The notes beneath the pieces were generated by a model that searched no databases, was not told where the DNA came from, and saw nothing but the letters and a program-made list of their open reading frames with translations. From an uncultured Rhodospira sp. (GTDB lineage: Bacteria; Pseudomonadota; Alphaproteobacteria; Rhodospirillales; Rhodospirillaceae): DNA of 64,000 nt. The position numbers and the translations under genes were made by a program. Position 1 is the stretch's first letter; every line of letters begins with the position of its first letter. Positions 25,237-33,772 of this stretch are shown here, one piece after another. Where the stretch lies: NCBI RefSeq assembly GCF_937138205.1, contig NZ_CAKZOT010000103.1, positions 22,593 to 86,592 of the forward strand, given 5' to 3'.

Positions 25237-26019
25237 ATGGTGCACGCCATCCCGCCTTTCGCCCTGGTGACCGGAGCGGGCCGCCGGATCGGCCGTGCCC
25301 TGGCGCTGGAATTGGCGGACGTCGGTTTCGCGGTGGCCGTGCACTATTTCGGCTCGGCCGAGGCTGCCCACGAAACCCGTGCCTTGATCGAGGCCCAGGG
25401 CGGTCGCGCCGTCACCGTGCGCGCCGACCTGGGGACCGAGGACGACGCGGCGCCCCTGGTGCGCCGCGCGTCCGAGGCGCTCGGCGGCCCCATCGGCGTC
25501 CTGGTCAACAATGCCTCGACGTTCGACTACGACGCCTGGGACACCGTCGACCGCGAGAGTTGGGATCGGCACATGGAACCCAACCTCCGCGCCCCGTTCG
25601 TGCTCGCCCAGGCCATGGCCCGCGCGTTGCCGGCCGAGGCTGAAGGCTTGGTGCTCAATATGATCGACCAACGGGTCTGGAACCTGACGCCGCACTTCGT
25701 CAGCTACACGGTCAGCAAGGCCGGGCTGTGGACCCTGACGCAAACGCTGGCGCTGGCGCTGGCCCCGCGCGTACGGGTCAACGCCGTTGGCCCGGGGCCG
25801 GCGCTGCCAAGTCCGCGCCAGACACAGGCGCAGTTCGATGCCCAATGCGCGGCCCTGCCCTTGCGGCGGGGAACCTCGCCCGAGGAAATCAGGACCGCTC
25901 TCCGGTTTGTCCTTGCGGCCCGCTCCATGACCGGGCAAATGATAGCGCTCGATGGGGGTCAGCATCTGGCCTGGGCGTGGCCGGCCACGGGCGGTCTCGC
26001 CAAGGCGCCCGAGGAGTAG
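25237..26019 (+). CDS. SDR family oxidoreductase, pteridine reductase-like (FolM/PTR1 type)
   Basis: 260-residue short-chain dehydrogenase/reductase. It has TGAGRRIGRALALEL for NADP(H), NNASTFDYDAW and YTVSKAG. Where classical SDRs carry the catalytic Ser, it reads LVLNMIDQRV, i.e. an Asp as in trypanosomatid pteridine reductase PTR1 and FolM; the following RVRVNAVGPGPALPS also fits. The ATG at 25237 has GAGG 9 nt upstream; an earlier TTG (25222) overlapping the antiporter stop is possible. folB lies about 100 bp downstream on the same strand, supporting a role in dihydropteridine or dihydrofolate reduction. Confidence 0.8.
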   Translation: MVHAIPPFALVTGAGRRIGRALALELADVGFAVAVHYFGSAEAAHETRALIEAQGGRAVTVRADLGTEDDAAPLVRRASEALGGPIGVLVNNASTFDYDAWDTVDRESWDRHMEPNLRAPFVLAQAMARALPAEAEGLVLNMIDQRVWNLTPHFVSYTVSKAGLWTLTQTLALALAPRVRVNAVGPGPALPSPRQTQAQFDAQCAALPLRRGTSPEEIRTALRFVLAARSMTGQMIALDGGQHLAWAWPATGGLAKAPEE

Positions 26020-26117
26020 GCCCCCGGCACGCCCGACATCCAATCGGCCCCCAGCCTTGGCCCGTCTGCGGCGCGTCATGTCCGCGCCCCTGCTGTTCCT
26101 TCTGGCAAGGTGGGTTC

Positions 26118-26543
26118 ATGAGCCCTCGCTCCAAGCTATACACGACCACACCGTCAAACCCGTTGGCGGATGCCGAGGCTGGCCTGCGTCATGTGTTTGT
26201 CCGCGACCTCGTGCTGCCGGCGCGGATCGGGGTGCACACGCACGAAAAGACCGGCCCGCAACGAATACGCCTGAACCTGGACCTGGGCGTGCGGGAGGGC
26301 GCGGTCGCCCTGGAGGATCGGCTGGAGAACGTGGTGTGCTATGAGTCGGTGCTCAACCGTGTTCGCGCCATCGTCGCGACCGGCCATGTGAACCTCGTGG
26401 AGACACTCGCCGAACGGATCGCGCAGACGTGCCTGGAGGATGCCCGGGTCCGGCGCGCCGTGGTCCGGATCGAGAAGCTCGACGTCTTTTGCGACGCCGC
26501 AAGTGTCGGCGTCACAATCGAACGGCTCAATCCGTTTGGATGA
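26118..26543 (+). CDS. folB: Dihydroneopterin aldolase
   Basis: 141-residue enzyme of folate biosynthesis that cleaves dihydroneopterin to 6-hydroxymethyl-dihydropterin and glycolaldehyde. The FolB core begins VFVRDLVLPARIGVHTHEKT and has CYESVLNRVRAIV, HVNLVETLAERIA and the C-terminal VVRIEKLDVFCDAASVGVTIE with the expected catalytic Lys. The start ATG at 26118 follows AAGGTGG at a normal distance; the frame remains open far upstream, but that region is inside the SDR gene. An extra 25 residues precede the core. It probably shares a transcript with the pteridine-reductase-like SDR. Confidence 0.9.
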   Translation: MSPRSKLYTTTPSNPLADAEAGLRHVFVRDLVLPARIGVHTHEKTGPQRIRLNLDLGVREGAVALEDRLENVVCYESVLNRVRAIVATGHVNLVETLAERIAQTCLEDARVRRAVVRIEKLDVFCDAASVGVTIERLNPFG

Positions 26544-27147
26544 GGCCACGGGGGCGCCCGCTGGCCATTTGCACGCGCCGCGCTCCTTCCTCCGCACTGA
26601 AGGTTTTCCTCAAATCCTAGACGTTCGGCATAGGCCGAGTCGGATGAGCCGAATGTGCCGGGAATGCACGGGATTTCTGTCAATTCCTGCTATGCAACGA
26701 GTTGTGCACAGGGCCATCGCCGTCACAGAACCGACGCACCCCTGTCAAGAAGCATCACCCGGACCGCCTCCAATTTGTCGATCGGATGCTAATCTACTTT
26801 AAAAACAGCGACTTACGAAAATTGCCCAAAAGTTAATCAGGGTGACGGATTCCCCGGATTTCCAGGGAGTCGGGGAGCCGGGCCACACATCACCCACAGA
26901 GTTATCCACAGCTTTCGTGGATACATTGGCCCTTGCCAATCGGCCAAACATATCACAGCCATGCGATTCGCTGGTGTATGAAACAACTGTTACAGCCTTC
27001 CATCCTTTGGAACAGAGCCGATGGGCGTGACGCACCCGACCGTCCGATATACTGTCCCCCCTATGAACCATGATCGGACACTCCGTTTCGGCGAGGCCAT
27101 AGGTCGATGGAACGGGATCCTCCTGTGCCCAGGAGGGAGCGGCCGTG
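26544..27147. other. Long AT-richer intergenic region with DnaA-box-like sequence, upstream of uvrC
   Basis: 604 bp with no credible gene, visibly richer in A+T than its surroundings (for example 26783-26840). It contains a perfect DnaA box, TTATCCACA (26902-26910), followed after 5 bp by the related CGTGGATAC in opposite orientation; together TATCCAC/GTGGATA also make a 7-bp inverted repeat. The uvrC promoter must lie at its right end; the Shine-Dalgarno AGGAGGGAG is at 27131-27139. It may be only a promoter region, a DnaA-controlled promoter or, less likely, part of a replication origin. Confidence 0.45.
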
Positions 27148-29043
27148 ATGGCCGATAACCGCCCCGACCTTGATGCTCCAGAGGCGCCGTCGGCGGTCCC
27201 CGTGCCGACCGGCGTCGGCGTGATCGCCGCCGCCGTCCGCACGCTGCCCAACACCCCCGGTGTGTATCGGATGCTCGACCGGTCCGGCGACGCATTGTAC
27301 GTCGGCAAGGCGCGCAGCCTGAAGAAGCGGGTGGTCACGTATACCCACCCGGAGCGACTGCCCACCCGGCTGCAGCGCATGATTTCCGCCACGGCGCGCA
27401 TGGAGGTGGTGACCACCCACACCGAGGCCGAGGCCCTGCTGCTCGAATCCAACCTGATCAAGAAGCTGAAGCCGCGCTACAACATCCTTCTGCGCGACGA
27501 CAAGTCGTTCCCCTATATCCTGATCGCCGATGACCACGCCTGGCCGCGCGTGCTGAAGCATCGTGGCGCCCGCACCCGGCCCGGGCAGTACCACGGTCCC
27601 TATGCCTCCGCCGGCGCGGTCAACCGAACGCTGGTGGCTCTTCAAAAAGCGTTTCTGCTGCGCTCGTGCTCCGACAGCGTATTTGCCAACCGCACGCGTC
27701 CGTGCCTGCTGCACCAGATCAAGCGCTGCTGCGCGCCGTGCGTCGGCCGCGTCAGCGAGGACGAGTACCAGGGGTTGGTGGAGCAGGCCCGCGCCTTCCT
27801 GGAAGGCCGCAGCCAGGACATGCAGCGCGACCTGGCGACGCGCATGGAGGACGCCAGTGCGCGGCTGGCGTTCGAGGAAGCGGCCATCTACCGCGACCGC
27901 ATCCGCGCCCTGACCAGCGTGCAGTCGCACCAGGACATCACCCTGCCCGGCCTGGGCGAGGCCGACGTGGTGGCCGTGCATCAGGCCGGCGGGCAGACCT
28001 GCATTCAGGTGTTCTTTTTCCGCGCCGGCAACAACCACGGCAACCGCGCCTACTACCCCAGCCACGCCCGCGAGGACGAGGCCGGCGCCGTGCTGGAGGC
28101 GTTCCTGGGACAGTTCTACAGCCGCCAGATGCCGCCGAAGGTGATCCTGCTCAGCACGGACATTCCCAACCCCGAGCTGGTGGCCGAGGCGCTGTCGATC
28201 CGCGCCGAGCACAAGGTGACACTGCACGTCCCGCAACGCGGCGCCCGGCGCAAGGTCGTGGACCACGCCCTGACCAACGCCCGCGAGGCGCTGGCCCGGC
28301 GCATGGCCGAGACGTCGGCGCAACAGACGCTGTTGGAGGGGCTGGCCGAGGTTCTGGGCCTGGAGGGGCCGCCCGAGCGCGTGGAGGTCTATGACAACTC
28401 CCACATTTCCGGCACCAACCCCATCGGCGCCATGATCGTCGCCGGGCCGGAGGGCTTCCAGAAGACGTCCTACCGCAAGTTCAACATCCGCCACGCCGAG
28501 GCCACCGCCGACGACTACGCCATGATGCGCGAGGTGATGGAGCGCCGCTTCGCCCGCGCCCTGAAGGAGGACCCCGACCGCACGCGCGGCCAGTGGCCCG
28601 ACCTGGTGCTGATCGACGGCGGCCAGGGGCAGGTGAGCGCGGCGGCCGGGGTGCTGGAGGACCTGGGCATCGAGGACGTGCAGCTGGTGGGCGTGGCGAA
28701 GGGACCGGACCGCGACGCCGGGCGGGAGCGGTTCTTTGTTCCGGGCCGGCCGTCGTTCCTGCTGCCGCCGAACCACCCGGTGCTGTATTTCGTGCAGCGC
28801 CTGCGGGACGAGGCGCACCGCTTCGCCGTGGCCGGCCATCAGGCGCGGCGCAAGAAGGCGGCGGCGGCCAATCCTCTGGATGCCATCCCCGGCATCGGCG
28901 CGGCGCGCAAGAAGGCGCTGATGCACCACTTCGGCTCCGCCAAGGCGGTGTCACAGGCCGGGCTGGCCGACCTGGAGGCGGTGGAGGGGATTAGCGAGGG
29001 ATTGGCACGGAAGATTTATGAGAGGTTTCATGGGGAGACATGA
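27148..29043 (+). CDS. uvrC: Excinuclease ABC subunit C
   Basis: 631-residue nuclease making both incisions in UvrABC nucleotide excision repair. The GIY-YIG domain starts at [20 protein letters not shown] with KARSLKKRV, the UVR motif is in [20 protein letters not shown], and the C-terminal RNase H-like endonuclease has [12 protein letters not shown] and [11 protein letters not shown], with a terminal HhH tandem ([20 protein letters not shown]). ATG 27148 is preferred to the overlapping GTG 27145 by its spacing from AGGAGGGAG. In many alphaproteobacteria uvrC is followed directly by pgsA and moaDE; here a nuclease gene stands between. Confidence 0.96.
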   Translation: MADNRPDLDAPEAPSAVPVPTGVGVIAAAVRTLPNTPGVYRMLDRSGDALYVGKARSLKKRVVTYTHPERLPTRLQRMISATARMEVVTTHTEAEALLLESNLIKKLKPRYNILLRDDKSFPYILIADDHAWPRVLKHRGARTRPGQYHGPYASAGAVNRTLVALQKAFLLRSCSDSVFANRTRPCLLHQIKRCCAPCVGRVSEDEYQGLVEQARAFLEGRSQDMQRDLATRMEDASARLAFEEAAIYRDRIRALTSVQSHQDITLPGLGEADVVAVHQAGGQTCIQVFFFRAGNNHGNRAYYPSHAREDEAGAVLEAFLGQFYSRQMPPKVILLSTDIPNPELVAEALSIRAEHKVTLHVPQRGARRKVVDHALTNAREALARRMAETSAQQTLLEGLAEVLGLEGPPERVEVYDNSHISGTNPIGAMIVAGPEGFQKTSYRKFNIRHAEATADDYAMMREVMERRFARALKEDPDRTRGQWPDLVLIDGGQGQVSAAAGVLEDLGIEDVQLVGVAKGPDRDAGRERFFVPGRPSFLLPPNHPVLYFVQRLRDEAHRFAVAGHQARRKKAAAANPLDAIPGIGAARKKALMHHFGSAKAVSQAGLADLEAVEGISEGLARKIYERFHGET

Positions 29044-29102
29044 CGCGGCTAGAGTGCCGGTCTCAATCAATGTGACCCAGACCGCAATGCCATGCCACGC
29101 CC

Positions 29103-30074
29103 ATGACCGACACCGACACCCTTTATCACCGCCTGTTCTCCCATCCGCTCATGGTGGAACATCTTGTGCGCGACTTCGTGCCCGACGCCATGGCGGTGGG
29201 CCTGGATTTCACCCACATGGACCGGGTCTCCGCCAAGTTCCATGGCGACCGCGTCAGAACCCGCCGGGAAGGCGATATCATCTGGCGCATTCCGGCCCAC
29301 GAGGGACCGGACATCTACCTGCACCTTCTGCTGGAGTTCCAGTCCACGTCCGACTGGTGGATGGCGGTTCGGGCTCAGGTCTACGAAGGCCTGCTATGGC
29401 AGCATCTCATCAAGGAAAACGACCTGAAGGACGGAGACCGACTGCCGCCGGTGTTGCTGGTGGTGATCCACAACGGCGCCCGCGCCTGGACGGCACCCAC
29501 CGACACAACGGACCTGATCAATCTGCCCAAGGGCTCCCCGTTGTGGCCTTGGCAACCGCGACTCCGGTATCATGTTCTGGACATGGGACGGGTGCCCGAG
29601 GACACTCTCACCGGCCGGGAAACGCTGACGTCCCTTCTGGTGCGCCTGGAGCGGCCGCAGGAACCCGGGGCGCTTCGGCACGTCGTTGACGGCGTGATTG
29701 CGTGGTTCCGGGCGCATCCGGACTATACGGATTTGAAGCAGCTGTTCACGGCGTTGGTCGGACAGGCATTGCGGGGCTCGGGTTTGCCGGACCGGATCCC
29801 CGACGATCTACGGGAGGTGCGAACGATGCTGGAAACCCTCGGCGAGGAATGGACAAAGAAGTGGCGGGCTGAGGGCCGGGCTGAGGGCCGGGCTGAGGGC
29901 CGGGCTGAGGGACAAGTTCACATGCTCGCCCGGTTGATCGAACACCGCTTTGGGCCTCTGACGGATGATCAGCGGACACGCATCCTGTCGGCTGATGAGG
30001 CCACGGTGGCACTTTGGGAAAAGCGCTTGTTCGAGGCTACCTCCATCGACGATGTACTGTCCCAGCCACATTGA
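29103..30074 (+). CDS. Rpn family PD-(D/E)XK nuclease / putative transposase with DUF4351 tail
   Basis: 323-residue protein of the Rpn (recombination-promoting nuclease, formerly PF04754 transposase) family. The N-terminal nuclease domain has DIIWRIPAHEGPDIYLHLLL followed by EFQSTSDWW, the E-x-Q core. The C-terminal part (ARLIEHRFGPLTDDQRTRIL) fits DUF4351. Between them lies a perfect tetrapeptide repeat, RAEG four times, encoded by a 12-bp minisatellite. Family members promote RecA-independent recombination in E. coli and are horizontally mobile. It interrupts the usual uvrC-pgsA order and has its own short upstream gap with a TAGAGTGCCGG motif at 29050-29060. Confidence 0.88.
   Translation: MTDTDTLYHRLFSHPLMVEHLVRDFVPDAMAVGLDFTHMDRVSAKFHGDRVRTRREGDIIWRIPAHEGPDIYLHLLLEFQSTSDWWMAVRAQVYEGLLWQHLIKENDLKDGDRLPPVLLVVIHNGARAWTAPTDTTDLINLPKGSPLWPWQPRLRYHVLDMGRVPEDTLTGRETLTSLLVRLERPQEPGALRHVVDGVIAWFRAHPDYTDLKQLFTALVGQALRGSGLPDRIPDDLREVRTMLETLGEEWTKKWRAEGRAEGRAEGRAEGQVHMLARLIEHRFGPLTDDQRTRILSADEATVALWEKRLFEATSIDDVLSQPH
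29865..29912 (+). repeat. 12-bp tandem repeat, four units, inside the Rpn nuclease gene
   Basis: CGGGCTGAGGGC is repeated four times in a row; the last unit differs at the final base. It encodes Arg-Ala-Glu-Gly four times in the linker between the nuclease core and the DUF4351-like tail. A 12-bp unit keeps the frame, so copy number can vary without breaking the protein. Confidence 0.9.
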
Positions 30075-30112
30075 TGCGGAACCGAACCTCTTCGGACTCA
30101 CCAGCTCCGCCC

Positions 30113-30679
30113 ATGCTCTCCTCTCTCCCCAACGCCCTCACCGTGGCCCGGATCGCTGTGGTTCCGATCATCGTCGCAACGGTCTTCATCCCCGGCCCTG
30201 AAGCCCGTTGGGTGGCCGCCGGACTGTTCGCCGTGGCGGCGGTGACGGATTACCTCGACGGCTGGCTGGCGCGGGCGCTGAAGGTGGAATCCGACGTCGG
30301 CCGCGCGCTCGACCCCATCGCCGACAAGCTGCTGGTGGCCGCCGTGTTGCTGATGCTGGCCGGGGTGGACCGCCTGAGCGACCTGGGGGTGGTCGCCGCC
30401 GTGATCATCCTGGCACGCGAGATCCTGGTCTCCGGCCTGCGCGAGGCCCTGGCCGGGCACAGCGTCGTCATGCCCGTGACCCGGCTGGCCAAGTGGAAGA
30501 CGGCGTCGCAGCTCGTGGCGCTGCCGTTGCTGCTGGTGGGAGACGCGGCCTACGTCATCGGACTCTCGCTGCAATGGCCCGGCGAACTCCTGTTATGGAT
30601 CGCGGCGGGGCTGACGGCGCGCACGGGCTATGACTATCTTCTTCAGGCGCTCGCCCATCTGCGGAAGGATTCGTCGTGA
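30113..30679 (+). CDS. pgsA: CDP-diacylglycerol-glycerol-3-phosphate 3-phosphatidyltransferase
   Basis: 188-residue inner-membrane enzyme making phosphatidylglycerophosphate, the step before PgpA (15501). The CDP-alcohol phosphotransferase motif D-x2-D-G-x2-A-R-x8-G-x3-D-x3-D is complete in DYLDGWLARALK followed by VESDVGRALDPIADK. The start ATG at 30113 gives MLSSLPNALTVARIAVVP, the normal PgsA opening; an ATG 13 codons upstream (30074) is also in frame but touches the end of the nuclease gene. It overlaps moeA by 4 bp (GTGA). Confidence 0.94.
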   Translation: MLSSLPNALTVARIAVVPIIVATVFIPGPEARWVAAGLFAVAAVTDYLDGWLARALKVESDVGRALDPIADKLLVAAVLLMLAGVDRLSDLGVVAAVIILAREILVSGLREALAGHSVVMPVTRLAKWKTASQLVALPLLLVGDAAYVIGLSLQWPGELLLWIAAGLTARTGYDYLLQALAHLRKDSS

Positions 30680-31929
30680 CCGTCCCCACCGACCCTGTCT
30701 CCATCGACGATCGCCTGCTGCCGCTGGACGAGGCACTGGAGCGGCTTCAGCGCGAATTGCGCCCGGTGGTCGCCCCCGAGCGCGTCCCGCTGCGCGCGGC
30801 CGCCGGGCGCATCCTGGCCGCCGATGTGGTGGCCGCCGTCGATCATCCTGGCCATGCCGTCTCGGCCATGGACGGATACGCCGTGCGGCACGCGGACCTT
30901 TCGGCCGATGCGCCGGTGACGCTGCCCGTGTCCGGGCGCGCGGCGGCGGGCCATCCCCTGCCCCACCCACTGGAGCCGGGCTCGACCGCGCGCATCTTCA
31001 CCGGCGCGGTGATGCCCGAGGGGGCGGACACCGTGATCATGCAGGAGGACGTCACCGAGGCCGGCGACGGGGGCGTCACCCTCCCCGCCGGCGCGTCCCA
31101 TGGGCGCCATGTGCGCGCCGCCGGCAGCGACTTTCACGCCGGCGCCACGGTGCTGGCCGCCGGGCGTCGCCTGCGGCCGCCGGATATCGCCCTGGCCGCC
31201 GCCGCCGGACAGGCCCACCTGCCGGTGTTCGAGCGCTTGCGCGTCGGCGTCTTCTCCACCGGCGACGAGGTGGTCGAGCCGGGCCAGCCGTTGCCCCCCG
31301 GCGGGCTGTACGACAGCAATCGCCACGGGTTGTTGGCGCTGGTGGAGGCGATGGGCGCGGCGGTCACCGACCTGGGCAATCTGCCCGATGACCGCGCCCG
31401 GATCACAGCGGCGCTGGACCGGGCCGCCGAGGAGCACCATGTGCTCATCACCTCCGGCGGTGTGTCGGTGGGCGGCGAGGACCACGTGCGCGACGCCGTG
31501 GCGGCGCTCGGCACCCTCCACTTCTGGCGCCTGGCCATCAAGCCGGGCAAGCCGACCGCGCTGGGCAGCATCCGCGACACGACGTTCATCGGCCTGCCCG
31601 GCAACCCGGTCTCGGCCCTGGTGACGTTCCTGCTGGTCGCCCGGCCGGTGCTGCAACGCCTGGGCGGCGCGCGGGTGGTCCCGCCCCGCCGTTACCCCGT
31701 GCCGGCCGGGTTCTCGCACGAAAACACGGGCCACCGCCGCGCCTTCCTGCGGGCCTGGGTCGAGGACACGGCCGAGGGACCGCGCGTACGGCTGTTCCGC
31801 TCGCAGGACAGCGCCATGACCACGTCGCTCGGCGCCGCCACCGGCCTGGTGGACCTGCCGGCGGACACGGACACGGTGGCCCCGGGCCAGCCGGTGGACT
31901 ACCTGCCGCTCACCGAGGTGCTGTCATGA
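30676..31929 (+). CDS. moeA: Molybdopterin molybdotransferase
   Basis: 417-residue enzyme inserting molybdate into adenylylated molybdopterin. Motifs in order are AMDGYAVRHADL, the domain II sheet FTGAVMPEGADTVIMQEDV, FSTGDEVVEPGQPL, YDSNRHGL, SGGVSVGGEDHVRDAV, IKPGKPTALG and GLPGNPVSALVTF, followed by the C-terminal domain IV. The start is a GTG overlapping the pgsA stop; the 3' end overlaps moaD (ATGA). Finding moeA between pgsA and moaD is an expansion of the common pgsA-moaD-moaE order and keeps late molybdopterin steps in one transcript. Confidence 0.95.
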   Translation: MTVPTDPVSIDDRLLPLDEALERLQRELRPVVAPERVPLRAAAGRILAADVVAAVDHPGHAVSAMDGYAVRHADLSADAPVTLPVSGRAAAGHPLPHPLEPGSTARIFTGAVMPEGADTVIMQEDVTEAGDGGVTLPAGASHGRHVRAAGSDFHAGATVLAAGRRLRPPDIALAAAAGQAHLPVFERLRVGVFSTGDEVVEPGQPLPPGGLYDSNRHGLLALVEAMGAAVTDLGNLPDDRARITAALDRAAEEHHVLITSGGVSVGGEDHVRDAVAALGTLHFWRLAIKPGKPTALGSIRDTTFIGLPGNPVSALVTFLLVARPVLQRLGGARVVPPRRYPVPAGFSHENTGHRRAFLRAWVEDTAEGPRVRLFRSQDSAMTTSLGAATGLVDLPADTDTVAPGQPVDYLPLTEVLS

Positions 31930-32177
31930 AGGTGCTGTATTTCGCCTGGGTGCGCGACTTTGTCGGCACGGGTCAGGAGACCGTGGAGCCCCCAGCCGAG
32001 GTCGCCACCGTCGGAGACCTCATGGGCTGGTTGGCTCAGCGCAGCCCGGGACACGCGCGGGCGTTTGCCGACCCAGCGGTCGTCCGCTGCGCGGTGGATC
32101 AGGACTTCGCCGGTGCCGAGGCCCCTATTGCCGGCGTGTCGGAAGTGGCTTTCTTCCCGCCGGTGACCGGAGGCTAG
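31926..32177 (+). CDS. moaD: Molybdopterin synthase sulfur carrier subunit
   Basis: 83-residue ubiquitin-like protein ending in the obligatory Gly-Gly (FFPPVTGG) that is thiocarboxylated and donates sulfur to precursor Z. MKVLYFAWVRDFVGTGQETV matches the MoaD opening strand. It overlaps moeA by 4 bp and precedes moaE by 4 bp, so the two subunits of molybdopterin synthase are made together. Confidence 0.95.
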   Translation: MKVLYFAWVRDFVGTGQETVEPPAEVATVGDLMGWLAQRSPGHARAFADPAVVRCAVDQDFAGAEAPIAGVSEVAFFPPVTGG

Positions 32178-32181
32178 GGCC

Positions 32182-32652
32182 GTGATCCGCGTGCAGGCCG
32201 AGGCCTTCGACGTCGGCGCCGAGATCGCCGCCTTCACGCGCGGTACGGGGCGGGTCGGCGCGGTAGCGACCTTCACCGGGCTGGTGCGTGACTATCTCGG
32301 CGACAGGCCCGAGGGCGCGCCGCCTGTGCGGGCCATGACCCTGGAGCACTACCCGGGCATGACCGAACGCCAGTTGGAGCGGATCGAGGCCGAGGCCCGA
32401 AGCCGCTGGGACCTCGCCGACGTGCTTGTCATTCACCGCGTCGGGCGGATGGAACCGGGCGAGCCCATTGTGCTGGTGTGCACGGCGTCGGCCCATCGCG
32501 CGGCGGCGCTGGACAGTTGCGCGTTCCTCATCGACTGGCTGAAGACCCAGGCCCCGTTCTGGAAACGCGAGGAAACGCCGGACGGTGACCGCTGGGTCGA
32601 GGCGCGCGCCAGTGATGATGACGCGGCCAAGCGGTGGAATCAGTGTTCGTAG
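32182..32652 (+). CDS. moaE: Molybdopterin synthase catalytic subunit
   Basis: 156-residue catalytic subunit that transfers two sulfurs from MoaD to precursor Z. VGAVATFTGLVRDYLGD is the usual first core; HYPGMTERQLERI, VLVIHRVGRMEPGE and HRAAALDSCAFLIDWLKTQA follow. The active-site Lys residues are in APFWKREETPDGDRWVEA. It starts with GTG at 32182 after GGAGG. Its TAG stop is formed by the first bases of a palindromic repeat (32649-32737). Confidence 0.95.
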   Translation: MIRVQAEAFDVGAEIAAFTRGTGRVGAVATFTGLVRDYLGDRPEGAPPVRAMTLEHYPGMTERQLERIEAEARSRWDLADVLVIHRVGRMEPGEPIVLVCTASAHRAAALDSCAFLIDWLKTQAPFWKREETPDGDRWVEARASDDDAAKRWNQCS

Positions 32653-32737
32653 GGCGGGTTCGCGCCTTTAGCGCAACCCGCCATGGGCACTTTGCTTGCG
32701 GCGGATTGGCCCGCTGCGCCGGCCGAATCCGCCCTAC
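32649..32737. repeat. Palindromic intergenic repeat supplying both convergent stop codons
   Basis: Outer arms GTAGGGCGG (32649-32657) and CCGCCCTAC (32729-32737) are perfect inverted repeats; an inner pair GGCGGGTT (32653-32660) and AACCCGCC (32675-32682) forms a second hairpin. The TAG in the left arm (32650-32652) is the stop of moaE, and the TAG on the minus strand in the right arm (32734-32736) is the stop of folD. It probably works as a bidirectional terminator. GTAGGGCGG-type palindromes are a common class of dispersed repeat. Confidence 0.75.
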
Positions 32738-33630
32738 CCGTTCGACGACCGGTCCCGCTCCACCCCCGCCGACCGACACGCCGCCTCCACGGTGTTGTCG
32801 AGCAGGCAGGCGATGGTCATGGGGCCGACGCCGCCCGGCACCGGGGTGATGGCCCCCGCCACCTCCTTCGCCGCCTCGAAATCCACGTCGCCGACCAGCC
32901 GGCCCTTCTCCTGGCCCGAGTCCGGCGGCAGGCGATTGATGCCGACGTCAATCACGGTCGCCCCCGGCTTGATCCAGTCGCCCTTGACCATCATCGGCCG
33001 GCCGACGGCCGGCACCAGGATATCGGCGCGGCGGCATTCCTCGGCCAGATCACGGGTGCGCGAGTGGGCCATGGTCACCGTGCAGTTGGCGGCCAGCAGC
33101 AACTGCCCCATCGGCTTGCCCATCAGGTTGGAGCGGCCAATGACCAGCGCCCTGGCTCCCGTCAGGTCACCCAGCACATCCCGCAACAGCATCATGCAGC
33201 CCTTGGGCGTGCACGGCAGCAGCGCCGGCGCGCCCGAGGCCAGATTGCCCACGCTCACGGGGTGCAGCCCGTCCACGTCCTTGGCCGGGTCGATGGCCTG
33301 CACCACGCGCTGCGGGTCCAGCCCGGCGGGCAGCGGCAACTGCACCAGGATGCCATGCACGGTCTCATCGCCGTTCAGGCGGCCGATCAGGGCGTCCAAC
33401 TCCGCCTGGGTCGTTTCGGCGGGCAGTCGGTAGGCGGTCGAGACCATGCCGGCCTCGCGCGCCATGCGTTCCTTGCTGCGCACATAGACCTGGCTGGCCG
33501 GATCCTCGCCCACCAGAACCACCGCCAGACCCGGTACCAGACCGCGTCCGGCCAGCGCCGCAACCTCTTCGGCGACACGGGCGCGCAACGCGGCGGAGAA
33601 GGCTTTTCCATCAATGATACGGGCGGTCAT
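32734..33630 (-). CDS. folD: Bifunctional methylenetetrahydrofolate dehydrogenase/cyclohydrolase
   Basis: 298-residue cytosolic enzyme interconverting 5,10-methylene-, methenyl- and 10-formyl-tetrahydrofolate. [16 protein letters not shown] contains the catalytic Lys region, [13 protein letters not shown] and [15 protein letters not shown] are FolD signatures, [17 protein letters not shown] is the NADP-binding turn, and [19 protein letters not shown] closes the fold. The start ATG at 33630 ([11 protein letters not shown]) is preferred; 21 in-frame codons upstream look non-coding. It is divergent from purU, which acts on the 10-formyl-tetrahydrofolate that FolD makes. Confidence 0.96.
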   Translation of the reverse strand: MTARIIDGKAFSAALRARVAEEVAALAGRGLVPGLAVVLVGEDPASQVYVRSKERMAREAGMVSTAYRLPAETTQAELDALIGRLNGDETVHGILVQLPLPAGLDPQRVVQAIDPAKDVDGLHPVSVGNLASGAPALLPCTPKGCMMLLRDVLGDLTGARALVIGRSNLMGKPMGQLLLAANCTVTMAHSRTRDLAEECRRADILVPAVGRPMMVKGDWIKPGATVIDVGINRLPPDSGQEKGRLVGDVDFEAAKEVAGAITPVPGGVGPMTIACLLDNTVEAACRSAGVERDRSSNG

Positions 33631-33772
33631 GGCGGCTCCGGGACGGGACGGGGCGGAGGAACGGGCGGCGGGACCATACGCCGACATCCCCACAGAGGAA
33701 AGGCGTTTCCCGACCGCGAAACCCTGTTACGGTGCGTGCACTTGGCCCCTCGATATCCTCGGACCGCCCGCC

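Noticed and set aside
26695..26711. TGCA...GTGCA sequence resembling an NtrC site upstream of uvrC
   Set aside because: The half-sites are 16 bp end to end rather than 17 and the left half lacks the C; there is no sigma-54 promoter beside it.
26544..27147. Chromosomal replication origin
   Set aside because: Only one perfect DnaA box and one weak partner are visible, and neither dnaA nor other usual origin neighbours is present. Kept only as a low-confidence finding.
29865..29912. Tandem 12-bp repeats considered as a CRISPR or VNTR locus
   Set aside because: The units are contiguous without spacers and lie in frame inside a protein-coding gene, so this is a coding minisatellite.
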